A stretch of 64,000 bases of DNA from Acidobacteria bacterium UBA2994 (GCA_002346545.1 DEAA01000027.1:62001-126000), one strand, 5' to 3'. Positions 1 through 8,434 are shown, counted from the stretch's first letter. Notes: generated by a model from the letters alone, not told the origin. Made by a program: numbers and translations.

Positions 1-26
1 CTTTGAGGCGAAGCTCCATGGAAGCG

Positions 27-611
27 CTATGTGCCCAGCGTCCATGCCGCGATCGGTTTGCCGCAGGTGCAGAACCGTCCCAGCCGGCAGACGCCCATCC
101 GGTCAGGGTGGGCGCGAAAGGGAACCGCCGCTAGGGGTGGGCCGCCGATGCCGATGGTGATGTGGGGATGGAACCGTTCGTAAGCGGCCGCGGTGCGGAA
201 GTCGCGGACCCAGGCGACATCGGCCGGTCTGGCAGCTGGGCCGGTAGCGAAGGCGGCGGCGTCGCCTTCGTTCACCTCGAACGGATGCATAACCTCCATT
301 ACTGCAGTGTGTAACGCGTCGAGCGGAGCGGTCGAGGCGATGGTCAGCACCTGCGCGGTCCGGCCGCGTTCGATACCAGTGACGTGGAGCGCCACCTTCG
401 AGGCTGTCCCGGCCAGCGCCGCGAGCGCCGCGCCGATCGCGTCCAGCGCGGACTCCTTGACGAAGTGTTGACCGAGTGTGACGTGTGGAAGGTGATGGGC
501 GTCGAACCTGAAGCCGTCCGGCCCCGCTGGGACGGTCCGCTTGTTCAGGCTGGTCGCTAGAGCTTTGGCCTTGGTGCCAAGCAGTAGTGCCACATCGATG
601 GCAACGGTCAT
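27..611 (-). CDS. 2'-5' RNA ligase / 2H phosphoesterase superfamily protein
   Basis: A 194-residue protein with both signature HxT motifs of the 2H phosphoesterase fold: HVT at residues 43-45 (LPHVTLG context) and HIT at 150-152 (FHPHITIG context). Known members (LigT/ThpR, cyclic phosphodiesterases) act on 2',5' or 2',3'-cyclic phosphate bonds in RNA or small nucleotides; the true substrate here cannot be read from sequence. I chose the ATG at 611 because the open frame upstream reads like non-coding sequence and would overlap the preceding gene. The C-terminus carries an extra short Cys-containing tail (CRLGRFCTCG). It is the last gene of a minus-strand run behind the radical SAM enzyme, 16 bp after the small gene at 628-882, so co-transcription is likely. 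No signal peptide; probably cytoplasmic. Confidence 0.8.
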   Translation of the reverse strand: MTVAIDVALLLGTKAKALATSLNKRTVPAGPDGFRFDAHHLPHVTLGQHFVKESALDAIGAALAALAGTASKVALHVTGIERGRTAQVLTIASTAPLDALHTAVMEVMHPFEVNEGDAAAFATGPAARPADVAWVRDFRTAAAYERFHPHITIGIGGPPLAAVPFRAHPDRMGVCRLGRFCTCGKPIAAWTLGT

Positions 612-627
612 CGGCCGCTCTTGGGCG

Positions 628-882
628 TCAGCGACGAAAGTGGCCGGCGCGCGCCGCGCGCGAACTGGCACTTGTAATCGGAGCGGGCCGCCAGCCGGCG
701 CCCGTCAGTTGCGTCTGCAGGCGCACCGTGGCGTCGAATAGCGTCATCCGGTCGCCGAAGCGCTCGGCTGACAGGCTGCCGCTAGGCAGCCGATGTACGA
801 GACGGAACCCCTCGTCCAGGCGCTCGCACCAGATGGTGATTTGATCGTCGACCGCACGAGTCGGGTGAGAGAAGCGTACCAT
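628..882 (-). CDS. small hypothetical protein
   Basis: An 84-residue product with no recognised family. The ATG at 882 has a well-placed purine-rich ribosome binding site (GGGAGA). It lies 45 bp after the radical SAM gene and 16 bp before the 2H phosphoesterase gene on the same strand, so it fits as a middle gene of that run. The first two thirds look like a folded mixed alpha/beta protein; the last 20 residues are Arg/Ala-rich and less convincing. No Cys cluster, membrane segment or signal peptide. It could be spurious; the RBS and operon position are the main support. Confidence 0.45.
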   Translation of the reverse strand: MVRFSHPTRAVDDQITIWCERLDEGFRLVHRLPSGSLSAERFGDRMTLFDATVRLQTQLTGAGWRPAPITSASSRAARAGHFRR

Positions 883-927
883 GTCTCCCGTTATCGGTCG
901 GAAGAGGCTGCCGGGATAGCGAGGGGC

Positions 928-1884
928 CTAGATGAGGTCGTCGTCGGGTGCAGTCCGGCGTTTCTTGAACGTCTTATCGCATCCGTCACACAGCGGGAGA
1001 TCGTTGAAGTTCAGCTCGACGTGCCGCTGTCGGAGTTCCTCGATCGCGTCGCCGTTCCAGGCATCGAGCAGCGTCATGTCGCTCGCATTGCCGTAGGGCA
1101 TAGTGCCGTTCACGTCGTAGCCACAGGCCACCACCTGCCCGTTCGATTGGATAGTCAGGCTGTCCCACAGCTTGGGGCAGCTGCGGCGTCGCGACCGGTC
1201 GTAGACCTCGGTGTCGGACTGCCCGCCGGCGAATTGGGAGGTGTCGATTACGCCACCGTAGTTGGTCATCTTCTTGATGACCACCTTGACCCGCTTGGTT
1301 TCGTAGGGTGCCCAGGCCTCTTTGAACGCCTCGAGTTCGTGACGCTTGATGCCCATATTGATGAACAGCAGCGCCACGCTCATCTTCGACTCCGTCTCCT
1401 TGTGCAGGGCGAGGAAGCCGCGAACGTTGGCCAGCACCCGCTCGAAGTCGAAGCCGCGCACGACAGTGTAGACGTCGTCCGAGTGGGCGTCGACCGAGAG
1501 AATGAGATGGTGCAGCCTAGTCTTGATCAGTCTGCGCGCGTTCTTCTCGTTCAGGGTGGTGGCGTTGGTCGAGAGGGCCACCAGTCCGAGGTCTTTCTTC
1601 CGTGCCGCGTACTCAATCAGCTCGTACGCTTGGGGATGGAGAAGCGACTCGCCGAAGTGGTGCAGCCAGAGCTTCTGCACCCCGCGTCCCGCCACGTCAT
1701 CGATGATGCGTCGGAACAGATCCGTGTTCATGTGCTGCACCGGTCGGGTCATGCTGGTGGTGCGGGCGCACATCGGACACTCGAGGTTGCACTCGTTGGT
1801 CAACTCCACATGCAGGATGGGAGGAAACGCGTGTGCGTGCCGTTTTCGAAGGGAGTCCTTGCCGGGGACCGCAGGTCTAACCAT
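928..1884 (-). CDS. radical SAM protein with SPASM-like C-terminal domain
   Basis: A 318-residue radical SAM enzyme. The [4Fe-4S] motif CxxxCxxC is at residues 32, 36 and 39 (ECNLECPMC), following the usual HVELTNECN strand. A TIM-barrel core follows. The C-terminal part (about 235-305) has a SPASM/twitch-like cluster region: CPKLWDSLTIQSNG, VACGYD and LPLCDGCD. Family members modify peptides, tungsten/molybdenum cofactors, sugars or other small molecules; the substrate is unknown. A TTG at 1887 precedes the ATG at 1884; I prefer ATG. A perfect TATAAT lies 11 nt upstream, so the gene probably has its own near-leaderless promoter. The small ORF at 1877-2035 overlaps its start and is a conceivable but unproven peptide partner. 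Confidence 0.9.
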   Translation of the reverse strand: MVRPAVPGKDSLRKRHAHAFPPILHVELTNECNLECPMCARTTSMTRPVQHMNTDLFRRIIDDVAGRGVQKLWLHHFGESLLHPQAYELIEYAARKKDLGLVALSTNATTLNEKNARRLIKTRLHHLILSVDAHSDDVYTVVRGFDFERVLANVRGFLALHKETESKMSVALLFINMGIKRHELEAFKEAWAPYETKRVKVVIKKMTNYGGVIDTSQFAGGQSDTEVYDRSRRRSCPKLWDSLTIQSNGQVVACGYDVNGTMPYGNASDMTLLDAWNGDAIEELRQRHVELNFNDLPLCDGCDKTFKKRRTAPDDDLI

Positions 1885-2035
1885 CAAAGTGGCACATTAT
1901 ACCGGGTCGTCGGCGGAAGCCGGCGGAGGCGGCAGTCGGAACGTTTCCGATAAGGCGAACGTGAGCTTGCTCTTCGGTGTGCCAGAGGTCGATGATCGCA
2001 TACTGGGGGAAACGCTTGGCTCGTTCGACGGCCAT
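1877..2035 (-). CDS. possible small ORF overlapping the radical SAM start
   Basis: A 52-codon ATG-initiated frame fills most of the gap between the aminotransferase and radical SAM genes. Its stop (in GATGGTTAG) overlaps the radical SAM ATG. The stretch KRFPQYAIIDLWHTEEQ reads like real protein; the end is Arg/Cys/His containing (MCHFDG). I see no clear ribosome binding site, and the internal TATAAT promoter of the next gene lies inside it, which argues against tight coupling. If real, it could be a peptide substrate for the radical SAM enzyme or simply a remnant. Confidence 0.25.
   Translation of the reverse strand: MAVERAKRFPQYAIIDLWHTEEQAHVRLIGNVPTAASAGFRRRPGIMCHFDG
1896..1901 (-). promoter_or_regulatory. 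-10 element (TATAAT) of the radical SAM gene
   Basis: A consensus TATAAT on the minus strand, 11 nt before the ATG at 1884 (8 nt before the alternative TTG). No convincing -35 is visible. The spacing implies a very short or absent 5' leader. Confidence 0.5.
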
Positions 2036-2127
2036 CGGAAAGCGGTTGGGCTAGGTGGCGTGACGATGCCACCAGCGGCGATCGACGTCGTCCCGGCGCA
2101 CGATCAGCAGGCACCGGGATAGCGTGT

Positions 2128-3198
2128 TCAGGCGTTCGCCGGCGGTTGTAGCTCCGATAGGGCGTCGAGCAGCCGGGCTTGTTCCTCGTCGGTGCCCACC
2201 GTGATGCGCAGGCAGTCATCCAGGCCAGGCTCGTCGAAATAGCGCACGAGCACGCCGCGAGCATCAAGACCCGCGTGCAGTCGCCGCGCATCACCATCGA
2301 CGGGGCGGGCCAGCACGAAATTGGCCTGGCTTGGCCACACCCGGAAGCCACGTTGTTCGAGCGCGGTGACCAGGCGGGTACGGGTGGCGATGATCCTGGC
2401 AACTACCTCCGCCGTGTAAGTAGTGTCGCGCAGTGCCGAGGCGCCTATCTTCATGGCGACCGCATCGACGTTGTAGCTGTCCTTCACTTTGGTCAGGCCC
2501 GCGAGTACGTCCGGTTGTCCCACGGCGAACCCGAGACGCAGTCCGGCCAGACCGTGGCTCTTCGACAAGGTGCGTAGGACCAGCACGTTGTCATGGGATC
2601 GGATCAGCGGCAGCGCGTCGCTACTGGCGAAGGCGACGTACGCTTCGTCGACGACCAGCAGCCCGTCTAGGCCGGCGGCCAGCCGGTCGAGATCGTCGAG
2701 TTGAACCAGTGTGCCGGACGGGCTGTTCGGATTGGCGACCAGCGTCAACGGCGCGCCCGCCGTGATCAGGGCGTCGACCGGGAGCCGGTAGTCGGAGTCG
2801 AACGGCGCTTCGATGACCGGCGCTTCCTGCATGGCGGACAGGGTGCGATACAGCACGTAGGTGGGGTTGGGGTAGGCAACCGCCCGACCGGGGCCGGCCA
2901 CCGCTCGGAACAGCATCGTGAGCAGGTCGTCGCTGCCGTTACCGGCCAGTACCCAGTCTGCAGCCACGCCGAGTGTCTCAGCTACCGCCTGCTGGAAGGT
3001 CGCCGCCATCGGGTCCGGATAGCGGCGTAGACCATCGACGTCGAGGGAGGCAAGCGCCGCCTGGGCCGCAGGGCTAGGCGGGTAGGGATTTTCGTTGGTA
3101 TTGAGTTTTACTACTCGGGCGTCAGGGGCTGGTTGCCGCCCCGGCGTGTAGGGCTCAAGCCGGGCGACGGCGGGGCGAAAGAAGCGGCTGGTAGCCAC
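2128..3198 (-). CDS. hisC: histidinol-phosphate aminotransferase family enzyme
   Basis: A class I/II PLP-dependent aminotransferase of 356 residues. Hallmarks are LNTNENPYPPSP near the N-terminus (substrate phosphate/PLP contacts in HisC), GNGSDDLL (cofactor phosphate site), NPNSPSGT, DEAYVAF, and the PLP lysine in TLSKSHGLAGLRLG. HisC converts histidinol phosphate and 2-oxoglutarate to imidazole acetol phosphate and glutamate in histidine synthesis; relatives also transaminate aromatic amino acids. No other his gene is in the window, so a broader aminotransferase role is possible. I chose the GTG at 3198: its G is the last base of the preceding lipoprotein stop (TAGTG), and the protein from there has family length, whereas upstream frame is Arg-rich non-coding-like sequence. 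Confidence 0.88.
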   Translation of the reverse strand: MATSRFFRPAVARLEPYTPGRQPAPDARVVKLNTNENPYPPSPAAQAALASLDVDGLRRYPDPMAATFQQAVAETLGVAADWVLAGNGSDDLLTMLFRAVAGPGRAVAYPNPTYVLYRTLSAMQEAPVIEAPFDSDYRLPVDALITAGAPLTLVANPNSPSGTLVQLDDLDRLAAGLDGLLVVDEAYVAFASSDALPLIRSHDNVLVLRTLSKSHGLAGLRLGFAVGQPDVLAGLTKVKDSYNVDAVAMKIGASALRDTTYTAEVVARIIATRTRLVTALEQRGFRVWPSQANFVLARPVDGDARRLHAGLDARGVLVRYFDEPGLDDCLRITVGTDEEQARLLDALSELQPPANA

Positions 3199-3677
3199 TA
3201 TCGTGTCCACTCGAGAGTCTGCTCGGTCACCACCACGTTCGAGCCGCCCAGCGATTGGACGTTTTCGCCAATTAATTGTTCGCCGAAGTCGCCGTAGCGT
3301 GCGCGCACGTCGTCCGGTTGTGGTGCCACGGGAAACTGCACTCGCACGTCCACCTGCCCGGACGGCCAGTAGGTGGTGTTGAGTTCGGCCCAGTACACGC
3401 CGTCCTGGACCACGGCCGTGCCATCGTCGATCAGGTTGGTGGCTGGCCATTCGCTAGGCGGTAGCTCGTTAGCAACCGAGTGCGTTACCCGATAGGAGAC
3501 GACGGCGCCATCTGGCAGATCCGTGGCTCCTTCGATCCGGAGCCCACGCCACCTGGATTGTGGGTCGACCGACAGCGCCACCGGTTCGCCGGCGCTGGCG
3601 TCGGCTCCGCCCTGGGCCCCGCCGCATCCACTCGCGGTCAGCGAGAGACACAGGCACGTCAACAGAGTGTGGCGCAT
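3198..3677 (-). CDS. hypothetical lipoprotein
   Basis: A 159-residue protein with a lipoprotein signal: hydrophobic segment, lipobox LTASGC with Cys18, then a Gly/Ala/Asp-rich linker. The mature part looks all-beta (VSYRVTHSV, GVYWAELNTTYWPSG, VDVRVQFPVAP) and may be an immunoglobulin-like domain. No family recognised. Its stop codon overlaps the GTG start of the aminotransferase gene, so the two are probably translated together although their roles do not obviously connect. A TATAAT lies 9 nt upstream of the ATG. Confidence 0.75.
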   Translation of the reverse strand: MRHTLLTCLCLSLTASGCGGAQGGADASAGEPVALSVDPQSRWRGLRIEGATDLPDGAVVSYRVTHSVANELPPSEWPATNLIDDGTAVVQDGVYWAELNTTYWPSGQVDVRVQFPVAPQPDDVRARYGDFGEQLIGENVQSLGGSNVVVTEQTLEWTR

Positions 3678-3686
3678 TGTCTGGAC

Positions 3687-3692
3687 ATTATA
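3687..3692 (-). promoter_or_regulatory. -10 element (TATAAT) of the lipoprotein-hisC pair
   Basis: A consensus TATAAT on the minus strand with 9 nt to the ATG at 3677. No clear -35. It suggests transcription starting within a few bases of the start codon. Confidence 0.5.
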
Positions 3693-4115
3693 AGTCTGGC
3701 ATTGATGTGTCTCTCTCCGTCGAGTCTGCCGATTCCGGATGTGTCATTGGTGTGTTTCCTTAACCCGTGTCTCGTCGACGGAAATCCGTCGATTCCTTGT
3801 TCGAGCGTCGTTCCTGGCACTGTGGGTACGAAGGCCGCTGGAACGGAGCCGGCCTTCTCTTCGCGTGCAGCGGGCTTCTCTGCCTAAGACCGCGCGTTGG
3901 TCTGCGTTGGACGTCAAACGGCAACGTTTGCGCGATGGTTCTGGGCTGCTTAGATCGACGGAAGATGCTGGAAATAATGGGTTTATTGCCCAGCTCAAAA
4001 GGCGTATCATTTCATGTGGCTTTGTCGGTGAGGTCTCGAGGGAACACGGGCTTGGGAGAACCGGCTGGCGCGCGTCGGCATCTATGCGCCGAGAACGAGT
4101 TGTGGACGCACGGTC
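3693..4115. other. intergenic stretch without a credible gene
   Basis: About 420 bp of lower GC than its neighbours. Several frames are open on both strands, but all translate to Arg/Ser/Cys-rich sequence with no motif or good ribosome binding site. I see no repeat, hairpin or RNA gene here. Confidence 0.4.
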
Positions 4116-4358
4116 ATGAAGACTACCTGCATCTGTTGCGGTAGATGGGTCTCGCAAGAGGCAGTTCGAAGTATCGGCGGTTTCTCGTACCGTTGTGATA
4201 CATGTGACGATGCCTGGATCGGCGTGCGCGGATATGCTTTCTCTGTGATTGTCAGCGTCTGGTGGCACATCAAAGGAGCGAATCACATGGACGCGGCCCA
4301 GTGCCCGTTTTCGAGCCCGACCAGTCGTTCATCTGAACTCACGTATCACGCACCATGA
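4116..4358 (+). CDS. possible small zinc-ribbon protein
   Basis: An 80-residue frame with an N-terminal CxxC (CICC) and a second CxxC (CDTC) about 20 residues later, the layout of a small zinc ribbon. The region after residue 40 is less protein-like. Its TGA overlaps the ATG of the next gene (ATGA), typical of translational coupling and the best evidence that it is real. The ribosome binding site is poor and base composition is lower in GC than the surroundings. Confidence 0.35.
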   Translation: MKTTCICCGRWVSQEAVRSIGGFSYRCDTCDDAWIGVRGYAFSVIVSVWWHIKGANHMDAAQCPFSSPTSRSSELTYHAP

Positions 4359-4666
4359 CTGACGCTGAAACCGATCCGCTGTCAGCACTGCGTATGCTCG
4401 TAGAACGGGTCGACGACCCGGCCGTACGGGAGGCCGTGCGGGAGGTGATCGCGCTGGTTGAGCGAGACACTTCGGTGGTGATCGAGCAGACCCTGATCGC
4501 CACTGACATTGCTGCGCGCACCAAGGCGGGCGATTGGTTCCAGAACACCGAGCTGACGCAAATAGGGAACGACGCAGGCCACATCCTCCGTGAATACAAG
4601 GCGCAGCGCGCCGCCCTGAGCGAATTGGGCGCTGCCCTCTTCGAGGACACCGACGCGGAAGACTGA
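4355..4666 (+). CDS. hypothetical helical protein
   Basis: A 103-residue acidic protein, almost entirely predicted alpha-helical (LSALRMLVERVDDPAVREAV start, LREYKAQRAALSELGAALF end), with no Cys, membrane segment or signal. Codon pattern and amino-acid composition look like a true cytoplasmic protein. It starts inside the stop of the small zinc-ribbon ORF and ends 4 bp from the convergent M48 protease gene. Function unknown; a small helical-bundle regulator or adaptor is a guess only. Confidence 0.6.
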   Translation: MTDAETDPLSALRMLVERVDDPAVREAVREVIALVERDTSVVIEQTLIATDIAARTKAGDWFQNTELTQIGNDAGHILREYKAQRAALSELGAALFEDTDAED

Positions 4667-4670
4667 CTCC

Positions 4671-5411
4671 CTAGGTCGTTTTCTTGGCCAGACGTTTCCG
4701 CAAGCGAGCAATCCGTTCGTCCACGGGTGGGTGGGTCGAGAGATACGTGCCGAGGGTGTCCTCGTCGCCTCCGAGTGGACCCAAGGCGCGAAACCGCTGG
4801 AACAGGCGGATCGCCCCTTCCGGGTCGTAGCCGGCGGCACGCATCATTAGCCCCCCAAGCGCGTCCGCCTCGAACTCCTGATCCTGCGAGTAGGCCCGCT
4901 CCAGCCACTCGAGTCCCGCCTTGCGCAGCCAGGGGCCGATGGCGCCCCGTCCAGGGGTAAGGACCGAGGCGGCCGCATAGGCGGTCTGGCGCAAGACGCG
5001 GTTGATGGCATGCCGACGGATGACGTGCGACATCTCGTGGGCCACCACGAACGCCAGTTCGTCGTGGTTCCGCTCGCACAGGTTGGTCAGCGAGCTGGTA
5101 ACGAAGATGAATCCGCCAGGCAGCGCGTAAGCGGTTGGTTCCGGCTCGTCGACTAGGCCCACATGGAAACGGTGCAGTTTGTTTCGCACCACCGGAGTCA
5201 GGTGGCCGAGAGTGTCGTCGAGCAGAGTGATCAGCGCCGGGTCGTCGACGCCGCTCCGCTCACGGACCACGGCAGCCATGTCACGGCCCACGCCGTACTC
5301 GGCTTCAATCGCTTCCGGCTCATCGCCGGCGAGCGAGTGCCACATCCACTTGGCCTTACGGACCTTGCCGCCGGTGAGGCGGCCCAGTTTGTAGAAGGTA
5401 CTCTTCGGCAT
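4671..5411 (-). CDS. M48 family metalloprotease (HtpX/Ste24-like)
   Basis: A 246-residue zinc protease. The HExxH motif is HEMSH at residues 125-129, followed by the downstream EFEAD segment that supplies the third zinc ligand and typifies M48. The preceding PGGFIFVTSSL is also characteristic. Unlike HtpX it has no transmembrane helices, and I see no signal peptide, so it is a soluble form of the family; such proteins act in protein quality control. It stands alone on the minus strand, convergent with the helical protein gene and about 60 bp downstream of the matrixin-like gene. Confidence 0.88.
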   Translation of the reverse strand: MPKSTFYKLGRLTGGKVRKAKWMWHSLAGDEPEAIEAEYGVGRDMAAVVRERSGVDDPALITLLDDTLGHLTPVVRNKLHRFHVGLVDEPEPTAYALPGGFIFVTSSLTNLCERNHDELAFVVAHEMSHVIRRHAINRVLRQTAYAAASVLTPGRGAIGPWLRKAGLEWLERAYSQDQEFEADALGGLMMRAAGYDPEGAIRLFQRFRALGPLGGDEDTLGTYLSTHPPVDERIARLRKRLAKKTT

Positions 5412-5472
5412 GGGTCCAAGCTAAAGGGAATTTCGTCGCAGGCCGGACCTGGGCCAGGCCTGCGACGTGTGG

Positions 5473-6618
5473 CTAGGTGGCGCAGATGGGCGCGCTTCCG
5501 CCGCCCCGGATCTGCTGGAATACCCGGTCGGCGGCCTGCTGGTTGTTGCAGCCGTTGACTCGGTAGCGCAGATATTCCTGCAGCCAGACCGCCTTGCCTT
5601 CCAGATTGACGAAGCTGAGGATAACCTCACGACTCAGTTCGTCGCGGTAGAAGGTGTCGAGCGCCTCTAGGAAGTCGAGAGACTCGTTCCGGGGCGGGAA
5701 GTTGATAGTTCCTTCCGCCGCCACGCCGCAGACCGGCTGAATACCGTGACCGCGAATTTGCAGCAGGACCCGGTTGGTGGCTTCAGCCGACGTGCAGCCG
5801 TTCAACACGTAGCGGAGCCACTCAGGGAACCAGACCGCCGAACCCTCCGCGTCGACGAATCCCTGATTGGTCTGCTCGCGACCCAGGGTATCCCGGTACT
5901 CGTTCTCCAGGGTGAGGAAGTAGTCGAGAACCTCATTGCGCGGCGGGAACGGGATGCCGATGACGGCTACACCGTAGAGTGTTAGCGCGCCGTTGATGTC
6001 GTCGGTCTGGATGGTGTCCACATCGCTGATAAAGGCGTTCATCAGTGCCGTGACCTGCTGTCCGTTCTCGTCGGGGTGCAGCAGGCCGAGCGTGTGTCCG
6101 AATTCGTGGGCCGCCACTCGCTGCAGATCGACGCCCGCGCCCTCCGGCGTCGAGCCGAGACTGCGCAACGCTCCGCGGTAGCAGTTGAAGCTCTGGGCGT
6201 TATTGAAGACGATGTCCGACTCGACCCGTCGGTCGATGCCGTCCTGGACGATGATCCAGGTGCTGGCGATCGCCAGGGTGCTCTCGCCGAACGGCATCCC
6301 GAAGATGTTGTCCGAGAAGAATACACTATTGACTTCATCCGGTTCGTCTGGCGTGCGCGTTGAGCCCATGATCGCGTTAAAGCTGCGGCCGGTGGGACCA
6401 AGGATGTTGTTCCACGCGGTGAGCGCGTCTTTCGCGCAGGCGTTCCAGTCGGTTGACCCGTCGATGAGTCCGCCGGGTGCATCGCCCAGTTGTAGCTCCA
6501 TGTTGATGGCGCCGGCGTCCCAGCGGTTGTTCATGAGCGCGAAGCTTAAGACCGAGTACGCGCTCGTGGTCAGTGCAATGAGCGCCAGGGCGATGGCGGC
6601 GCGTTTGAACTGAGACAT
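5473..6618 (-). CDS. secreted matrixin-like metalloprotease with two C-terminal repeats
   Basis: A 381-residue protein with an N-terminal signal/anchor (residues 5-29) and a metzincin zinc site HExxHxxGxxH at 171-181 (HEFGHTLGLLH), followed by a Met-turn candidate (ALMNAF). The catalytic part spans about 30-215. After it come two tandem copies of a ~75-residue unit starting FPPRNE, sharing a YRD centre, an AVW..EWLRY / AVW..EYLRY segment, an NGC and an LQIRG / QQIRG end, each with a conserved Cys pair. The units probably fold independently and may mediate substrate or surface binding. It follows the secreted protein gene at 6642-7199 by 23 bp, and the two are probably co-transcribed. Confidence 0.82.
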   Translation of the reverse strand: MSQFKRAAIALALIALTTSAYSVLSFALMNNRWDAGAINMELQLGDAPGGLIDGSTDWNACAKDALTAWNNILGPTGRSFNAIMGSTRTPDEPDEVNSVFFSDNIFGMPFGESTLAIASTWIIVQDGIDRRVESDIVFNNAQSFNCYRGALRSLGSTPEGAGVDLQRVAAHEFGHTLGLLHPDENGQQVTALMNAFISDVDTIQTDDINGALTLYGVAVIGIPFPPRNEVLDYFLTLENEYRDTLGREQTNQGFVDAEGSAVWFPEWLRYVLNGCTSAEATNRVLLQIRGHGIQPVCGVAAEGTINFPPRNESLDFLEALDTFYRDELSREVILSFVNLEGKAVWLQEYLRYRVNGCNNQQAADRVFQQIRGGGSAPICAT

Positions 6619-6641
6619 GTGTAGCTTTACTTCGACACGCC

Positions 6642-7199
6642 TCAGCGCACCAGTTGGCCGATTTCATTGCGGAAGGCGTTGAGTGTCATCGTGGGCAGCG
6701 CGACCGGGCTGACTAGGACGGGATTTCCGATTTGGGCGACCGCCGAGAAAGCACGTCGATTGTGCAGGGCGACGAAGTCGGTACCGTCAGGAGCCCGATT
6801 GATCGGAAAGTGTCCCTGCATGAGCCCGACGATCGGGCTGGCGGCGCGGTCGGCCGAGATGAAGAGCACCGCGCGGTCGCCGATGTTGATCTGGGGAACT
6901 CCAGACACCTCCTGGCGCATGTTGCCCACCTGGCCGCCGAGGAACTCGAGCGGTAGCAGCACCCGGTTCAACCCCTTCACGGTGTCCTCGACTCGGAAGG
7001 TCATGCGGGTCACGATGTGGCGCGATGAGGCGCCGTTGACCCATTCAGACCGGGAGTCGATCGCCTCGGCGACCACGATCGAATCGGCCCCGTCGACGAG
7101 CTCGGAAAAACTCAAGGGGATCACTTGCGCGTTGGCGTGGTGGACGAACGCGAGTATGGCGCACAACCCGAGCCCTAGTCGTCGAATCTGTCGATCCAT
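6642..7199 (-). CDS. secreted hypothetical protein, partner of the matrixin-like protease
   Basis: A 185-residue protein with a signal peptide cleaved near HANAQ. The mature part looks like a beta-rich domain: an ADSIVVAEAIDSRSEW strand region, TRMTFRVEDTVKG, LEFLGGQVG, IGDRAVLFIS, then MTLNAFRNEIGQLV at the end. This arrangement (a domain naming a transition-metal-like 'EDTVKG...GDRAVLF' pattern beside a zinc metalloprotease) is one I have seen paired with matrixins in other bacteria, but I cannot name the family. It sits directly upstream of the protease gene in the same orientation, suggesting a chaperone, inhibitor or co-secreted role. ATG at 7199 has GGAG upstream. Confidence 0.72.
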   Translation of the reverse strand: MDRQIRRLGLGLCAILAFVHHANAQVIPLSFSELVDGADSIVVAEAIDSRSEWVNGASSRHIVTRMTFRVEDTVKGLNRVLLPLEFLGGQVGNMRQEVSGVPQINIGDRAVLFISADRAASPIVGLMQGHFPINRAPDGTDFVALHNRRAFSAVAQIGNPVLVSPVALPTMTLNAFRNEIGQLVR

Positions 7200-7453
7200 G
7201 AATCAGCTCCAACTACCTGGCGACACCTGTGTCCCAAGTCCATCGTACCACCAGCGCCTGATCGGGGATACACGGTGAACGCCATACGGATAAACGTCAC
7301 TCGCGCCTGAAATAGCCGTGGGAGAGTCTGGCGAGGCGCGGTCTACTCGGTATCCAATCACTTGATGATCTGATCGGTGAGAGCGTAGGACGGGTCGGGC
7401 CATGCCAGCGGGGCGGCCGTGCCCTCCCGGGGTTACCCTGTGTAAGGTCAGTG

Positions 7454-8434
7454 ATGGCGACAAAACGAGTTTCCAGGTGGTTCCCCGGCGGGCGTACTGT
7501 GGTGTTACTCGGACTCGCGCTCGGTGGTCTGGCCGGTTTGTCCTACGTTAGTGTCACGCGCGAGCAGGTCGACCGGGCGCAGCTGTTGGAGGTTGCACGT
7601 CGGCAGCCGTTTGCCCCGATCGAGATCGTCCAGCTGGGGCTCATACCGGCTGAGCTAAACGAATCCTCCGGGCTCGGAGTGAGCCAGGAGCATCCCGGTG
7701 TGTTCTGGACGCACAACGACTCGGGCGACGAGGCTCGGGTCTACGCGCTGGACGAGCGAGCGATGCTGGTGGCGACCGTGGCGGTCGACGGGGTGGAAGC
7801 AAGGGATTGGGAGGCGATGACTCTCGGCCGCTGTCCGCACGAGTCCGAGCGGTCTTGCCTCTACGCCGCCGACATCGGAGATAACCGGGCACGTCGCGAG
7901 CAGGTCGAGATCCATGTCATCGAAGAGCCGGACCCGGCCGACGGCGATATCGTCGTTGCGGCTGTCGCTTCCCTGACTATTACATATCCGGATGGCCCGC
8001 ATGATGCCGAGGGGATTGCGGTTACTCCGGCCGGCGATCTAGTGATCGTGACCAAGGAGCAGGTAAGGTCCACCCTGGTCTTCACGCTTCCTGCCGACCA
8101 GGTTCGGGCGGCGCTTGAGTCTGGCGCCACGCTCACGCCGGCTGCCGGCCGCCCACTGCCGATCGTGCCAGACCGAGAGATCAGGCGCTACGCCACTGGA
8201 GCCACCTTTACCCTGCCGGGCGACCGGCTCGTGATACGCACCTATCGCGAGCTATTCGTTTTTACCTGGCCACTTGAGCCTGATGCGCAACCGCTCGCGG
8301 AACCCTGTTTTCTCGGTCAGCTGGATCCGCAAGGCGAGGCGATCGGGGCAGAAGACGACGGGTGGCTCGTCTTAACCAGCGAGTCGCCCGGTCGCCGTCG
8401 CGGCGGCCTGCATCGTGTCCGCTGCGATTTCTGA
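7454..8434 (+). CDS. membrane-anchored beta-propeller-like protein
   Basis: A 326-residue protein with one N-terminal transmembrane segment or uncleaved signal (about residues 14-35) and a long extracytoplasmic part. Repeated strands such as VFWTHNDSGDEARVYALD, LYAADIGDNR, DAEGIAVTPAGDLVIVTKE and DRLVIRTYRELFVFTW resemble a beta-propeller of the SMP-30/NHL/phytase-like type. No catalytic set is identifiable. Two Cys pairs (CPHESERSC and near the C-terminus) may form disulfides. A GTG at 7451 precedes the ATG at 7454; AAGG lies upstream. The gene stands alone. Confidence 0.65.
   Translation: MATKRVSRWFPGGRTVVLLGLALGGLAGLSYVSVTREQVDRAQLLEVARRQPFAPIEIVQLGLIPAELNESSGLGVSQEHPGVFWTHNDSGDEARVYALDERAMLVATVAVDGVEARDWEAMTLGRCPHESERSCLYAADIGDNRARREQVEIHVIEEPDPADGDIVVAAVASLTITYPDGPHDAEGIAVTPAGDLVIVTKEQVRSTLVFTLPADQVRAALESGATLTPAAGRPLPIVPDREIRRYATGATFTLPGDRLVIRTYRELFVFTWPLEPDAQPLAEPCFLGQLDPQGEAIGAEDDGWLVLTSESPGRRRGGLHRVRCDF

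Noticed and set aside
793..1953. Long plus-strand ORF opposite the radical SAM gene
   Set aside because: It mirrors a clear radical SAM gene; its translation is Val/Arg/His-rich without motifs.
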